From Eubacterium sp. (GTDB lineage Bacteria > Bacillota > Clostridia > Lachnospirales > Lachnospiraceae): a stretch of DNA of 8,938 nt. The notes below the pieces were generated by a model. The model did not search any database. It saw only the letters and a program-made list of their open reading frames with translations, and had not been told where the DNA came from. Both the position numbers and the translations under genes were made by a program. The stretch is from assembly GCA_024697885.1 (NCBI GenBank), contig JAILSA010000302.1, positions 1-8,938 on the forward strand, in the 5' to 3' direction. Of the stretch, positions 6,778 to 8,938 are shown piece after piece (position 1 is the stretch's first letter; every line of letters begins with the position of its first letter).

Positions 6778-6960
6778 GGCTATGATATTGGAGTTTTTCC
6801 GGGATATCATAGCCAGATTCGGGGAAAAAGGGCTGGCAACTTGCTTTTCTGGCTAAGATATTAGAAGAATTTTGGGATATCATAGCCGGATTCGGGGGAG
6901 AAGGGGAGAAAACTCGATTTTTTGGCTATGATATAAGAAGTTTGTCGAGATATCATAGCC
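6778..6960. repeat. Three tandem palindromic units, exact 73-bp period
   Basis: Three inverted repeats begin at 6778, 6851 and 6924. Each has the left arm GGCTATGATAT (middle copy GGCTAAGATAT, one mismatch), a 15-nt loop and the right arm ATATCATAGCC, 37 bp in all. Right arms are at 6804-6814, 6877-6887 and 6950-6960. The two 36-bp spacers are related: both contain GATTCGGGG near the start and a T-rich end. Loops are only partly conserved (AGAAG in copies 2 and 3). The units are therefore diverged tandem duplications of one 73-bp sequence. A degenerate phase-matched spacer (GGGGGAGA at 6748-6755) precedes the first unit, and a shortened one (GGGGGAG at 6961) follows the third. The function is unknown; operator array, structured RNA and mobile-repeat origin all remain possible. 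Confidence 0.92.
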
Positions 6961-6982
6961 GGGGGAGCGCCAAAGCCAGGAT

Positions 6983-7012
6983 GCAAGGCGGGCCGCAGGG
7001 CGGCCCGTAAGG
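6983..7012 (+). repeat. 30-bp direct repeat with internal GC hairpin, copy 2
   Basis: This is identical over 30 bp to 6692-6721, in the same orientation. Together the two copies bracket the 73-bp-period palindromes. At 30 bp the match is too long for an ordinary transposase target-site duplication. No transposase lies between the copies, which are only 261 bp apart. Confidence 0.9.
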
Positions 7013-7062
7013 CCCCGGTCCGCTACTAAAATAAACAAGTCCCATAAACGGTACTATAAGAA

Positions 7063-7071
7063 TGATATAAT
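7063..7071 (+). promoter_or_regulatory. Extended -10 promoter for the helicase-like gene
   Basis: TGATATAAT (7063-7071) is a perfect extended -10 element (TGn plus TATAAT). The region 17 bp upstream (CATAAA, 7043-7048) is a poor -35 box, so the extended -10 would carry most of the recognition. It lies 37 bp before the start codon of the next gene. The nine bases ATGATATAA (7062-7070) also occur in the left arm of the third palindromic unit (6928-6936). Confidence 0.7.
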
Positions 7072-7108
7072 CTATAGGAACTTCTATAAACCAGAAAGAG
7101 GTATATGA

Positions 7109-8938
7109 ATGAAAGATTATATTAAAAACATCATTTTAAACCCAGATCCGGGCCTCTACATGCTAGAGTTACCAACCGGTGTGGGAAAGTCTTACAGTGT
7201 TGCCAATGCTATTGCGGAAAGTCTGGAAAATTTAAAAAATGGTCAGCGGATCATTTACCTAACAACCTTAAATAAGAACCTTCCCGAAAAGGATATGATG
7301 AAGGCTTTGGGAGGTGAAGCGGAGTATAAGAAAAATGTTTTGAGAATCAGGTCTAACCTCGATGAAGTCGTGGATAAAATCGAGGGAATCCAGATTCCAG
7401 AAAAGATGCCTGAGCGAAACAGACTGGAGAAGAATTTTAGAATTATTCAGGAAAAAGTAAAGTGTTACAAGGATTTGAAAAAAAGGAAAAAGGGAAATAA
7501 AGAATACCTTCAGAGCCTGGAGGAAGAAATTAAGGAGGGAGATGCCAAGCTTCGCTACGATATTAGGCGGATTTTGGCCAATCGTTTTCCGAACAAAGGA
7601 GAGAGAATAGAGGTTATTAAAACAAACCCAAATTACAAGTGGATTGGGCAGCTTTATCCTGCGGTTTTCACGGAGGAATATCCAATTTTAATGCTGTCTG
7701 TCAGCAAATTCATGAAGAAAAATTCAGTTTTAATTGAACCTAGCTATGATTTTTTGAAATCGGATTTGTTGAAGAATGCCATTATTTTCATCGACGAATT
7801 TGATGCGACGAAGGAAACTATTCAGGGAGAATTAATCGAGAGATCGCTGGATTTAAAATCCGAATTTCTAAGTGTATTTCAGCAGATTATGGACAAGATG
7901 CAGGTTAAGAAAATGACACCACTTCTAGTGGAATCACTGATGGATGTCGGTAAGAAGGGGGGCAAGAGGCCGGAGGAAGAACTTCAGAAAATTGGCAGAA
8001 AAATTGAGTCTGACTACGCAGCAGATTTAAGTATAAAATGCAAGGAAGAAAGCTCCGATAGAAATCAGAAATTCCTGTTTAACGATGGATCCTATCACAA
8101 GGCATTGGGAGGAAATGCCAGTTATATTCGAGCAGTGAAAAATCAAGAAGAAAACGAGATTCAGGTCTATTTTGAAAATAAGGATGATTATTACAAAAAC
8201 AAGAGTGAGATGGACATTTCCTTATATGGACTCCTGCGTGCTCTCCATATGTTCCTCATAAGCTTTGTTTGGATTTTAAATGATTGGGCTGTATGTTATG
8301 CAAATCGCGTAAATAATAAAAGGGGAAACCAGGGAGATTTGATGACAGAGGAAAATGCCGCTAGCAGTATTTTGAAGTGGATGCGTTTAGATCAGAGCCA
8401 AGTTAGTCTTCTGACAGGAGAGCAGTGTCGAATTGCAAAAAGCAATTTGGGGATTTCATCGGAGATTCAAAAATTTTATGACAGGGGATTTGAATTTTTT
8501 GAATTTGAGGATAACGACAACCATCATATCAACACCTATCTCCAGTATGTTAGAGTTTATGACACACCGGAAAAGATTTTGTACTATCTGGCATCTATTG
8601 CCACGGTGGTAGGAATATCCGCCACTGCAGAGATCGCTACGGTGGTGGGAAATTATGACTTGACCTATCTAAGAGAAAAGTTAGATGACCACTATCATCC
8701 GACTCCTAAGGAATTGAAAAATAAATATAAGCAAATCCTTGATGCCAGATGGCAACCTTATGAGAATGAGGATATTATTACTCAGGTGGAAGTGATTCCA
8801 AGTCAAGGGGGCCAGTTAGATATAAAAAGACATTGTCAGAAATTTGTGAGTCCGGAAATTGCAGAATATGTTAGCAATCTGATAGGAAATGAGACCAAAG
8901 ATGATTATGTGGCGACTCGATATTGTAACATTTTTCAA
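7109..8938 (+). CDS. Helicase-like P-loop ATPase, N-terminal 610 residues (partial)
   Basis: An uninterrupted frame runs from ATG at 7109 (AAAGAGG at 7095-7101, 7 nt upstream) to the window end; the 3' part is missing. Walker A is LPTGVGKS (21-28), preceded by only 20 residues. Walker B is AIIFIDEFD (224-232), a DExD-type box. A motif-III-like segment GISATAEIA (502-510) follows, in the order expected of a superfamily 2 helicase, nearest in feel to the DinG/Cas3-like types. A Lys/Glu-rich, probably coiled-coil insert lies at about 100-150, and a long unrecognised region (about 240-490) separates the DExD box from the SAT motif. The second RecA-like domain would begin around 510 and continue past the end. 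The gene is clearly AT-richer than the thiamine operon, which suggests horizontal acquisition. I do not recognise the exact family. Phage or plasmid defence is plausible but is inference only. Confidence 0.8.
   Translation, partial: MKDYIKNIILNPDPGLYMLELPTGVGKSYSVANAIAESLENLKNGQRIIYLTTLNKNLPEKDMMKALGGEAEYKKNVLRIRSNLDEVVDKIEGIQIPEKMPERNRLEKNFRIIQEKVKCYKDLKKRKKGNKEYLQSLEEEIKEGDAKLRYDIRRILANRFPNKGERIEVIKTNPNYKWIGQLYPAVFTEEYPILMLSVSKFMKKNSVLIEPSYDFLKSDLLKNAIIFIDEFDATKETIQGELIERSLDLKSEFLSVFQQIMDKMQVKKMTPLLVESLMDVGKKGGKRPEEELQKIGRKIESDYAADLSIKCKEESSDRNQKFLFNDGSYHKALGGNASYIRAVKNQEENEIQVYFENKDDYYKNKSEMDISLYGLLRALHMFLISFVWILNDWAVCYANRVNNKRGNQGDLMTEENAASSILKWMRLDQSQVSLLTGEQCRIAKSNLGISSEIQKFYDRGFEFFEFEDNDNHHINTYLQYVRVYDTPEKILYYLASIATVVGISATAEIATVVGNYDLTYLREKLDDHYHPTPKELKNKYKQILDARWQPYENEDIITQVEVIPSQGGQLDIKRHCQKFVSPEIAEYVSNLIGNETKDDYVATRYCNIFQ

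Larger units (their letters stand above)
6588..7108. other. Non-coding interval between tenA and the helicase-like gene
   Basis: This stretch holds the tenA terminator, a G-rich and C-poor tract (about 6672-6780), the two 30-bp direct repeats, the three 73-bp palindromic units and a promoter. I find no convincing gene in it: open frames on either strand run through the repeats, lack ribosome binding sites and shift frame with the 73-bp period, which is not a multiple of three. Confidence 0.75.

Noticed and set aside
6512..6883. Minus-strand open frames through the repeat region (also 6508-6810)
   Set aside because: They overlap the end of tenA, its terminator and the repeats, have Pro-rich low-complexity translations and no ribosome binding site.
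6778..6960. CRISPR array (37-bp repeats, 36-bp spacers)
   Set aside because: The period fits, but the 37-bp units differ in their loops, the spacers are homologous rather than unique, only three units exist, and no cas gene is visible.
6692..7012. Insertion sequence with terminal repeats
   Set aside because: The flanking 30-mers are direct, not inverted, no transposase is present, and no short target-site duplication is apparent around them.

Overview
The window reads as chromosomal DNA of a Gram-positive Bacillota species, probably a Clostridia/Lachnospiraceae-type anaerobe. Pointers are strong purine-rich ribosome binding sites, a lipoprotein signal peptide, extended -10 promoters and a TPP riboswitch driving a ykoEDC-tenA thiamine-salvage operon. 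The genus cannot be fixed from sequence alone. All convincing genes are on the + strand.

Left part (1-2877): the 3' end of a TM2-domain membrane protein gene, a probable intrinsic terminator, a small DUF2752 membrane protein, and a 746-residue lipoprotein that looks like a divergent surface TIM-barrel glycosidase with a beta-rich C-terminal part.

Middle part (2874-6674): a complete thiamine-related transcription unit. A consensus-like promoter overlaps the stop codon of the lipoprotein gene. It is followed by a TPP aptamer, a strong intrinsic terminator acting as attenuator, then ykoE (ECF substrate-binding subunit), ykoD (double ATPase), ykoC (transmembrane coupling subunit) and tenA (aminopyrimidine aminohydrolase/thiaminase II), closed by a second terminator. 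The likely logic is that low TPP lets the leader be read through; the ECF transporter brings in a thiamine pyrimidine precursor or degradation product, and TenA converts it to HMP for thiamine synthesis.

Right part (6588-8938): a non-coding stretch of about 520 bp with unusual repeats. A 30-bp perfect direct repeat, itself a GC-rich hairpin, occurs at 6692-6721 and 6983-7012. Between the copies lie three palindromic units with an exact 73-bp period (11-bp arms, 15-nt loops, 36-bp spacers). An extended -10 promoter follows, then the first 610 codons of a distinctly AT-richer gene for a helicase-like P-loop ATPase that runs off the window. The repeat block and this gene are the least explained part of the window and look like an accessory, possibly defence-related, insertion.
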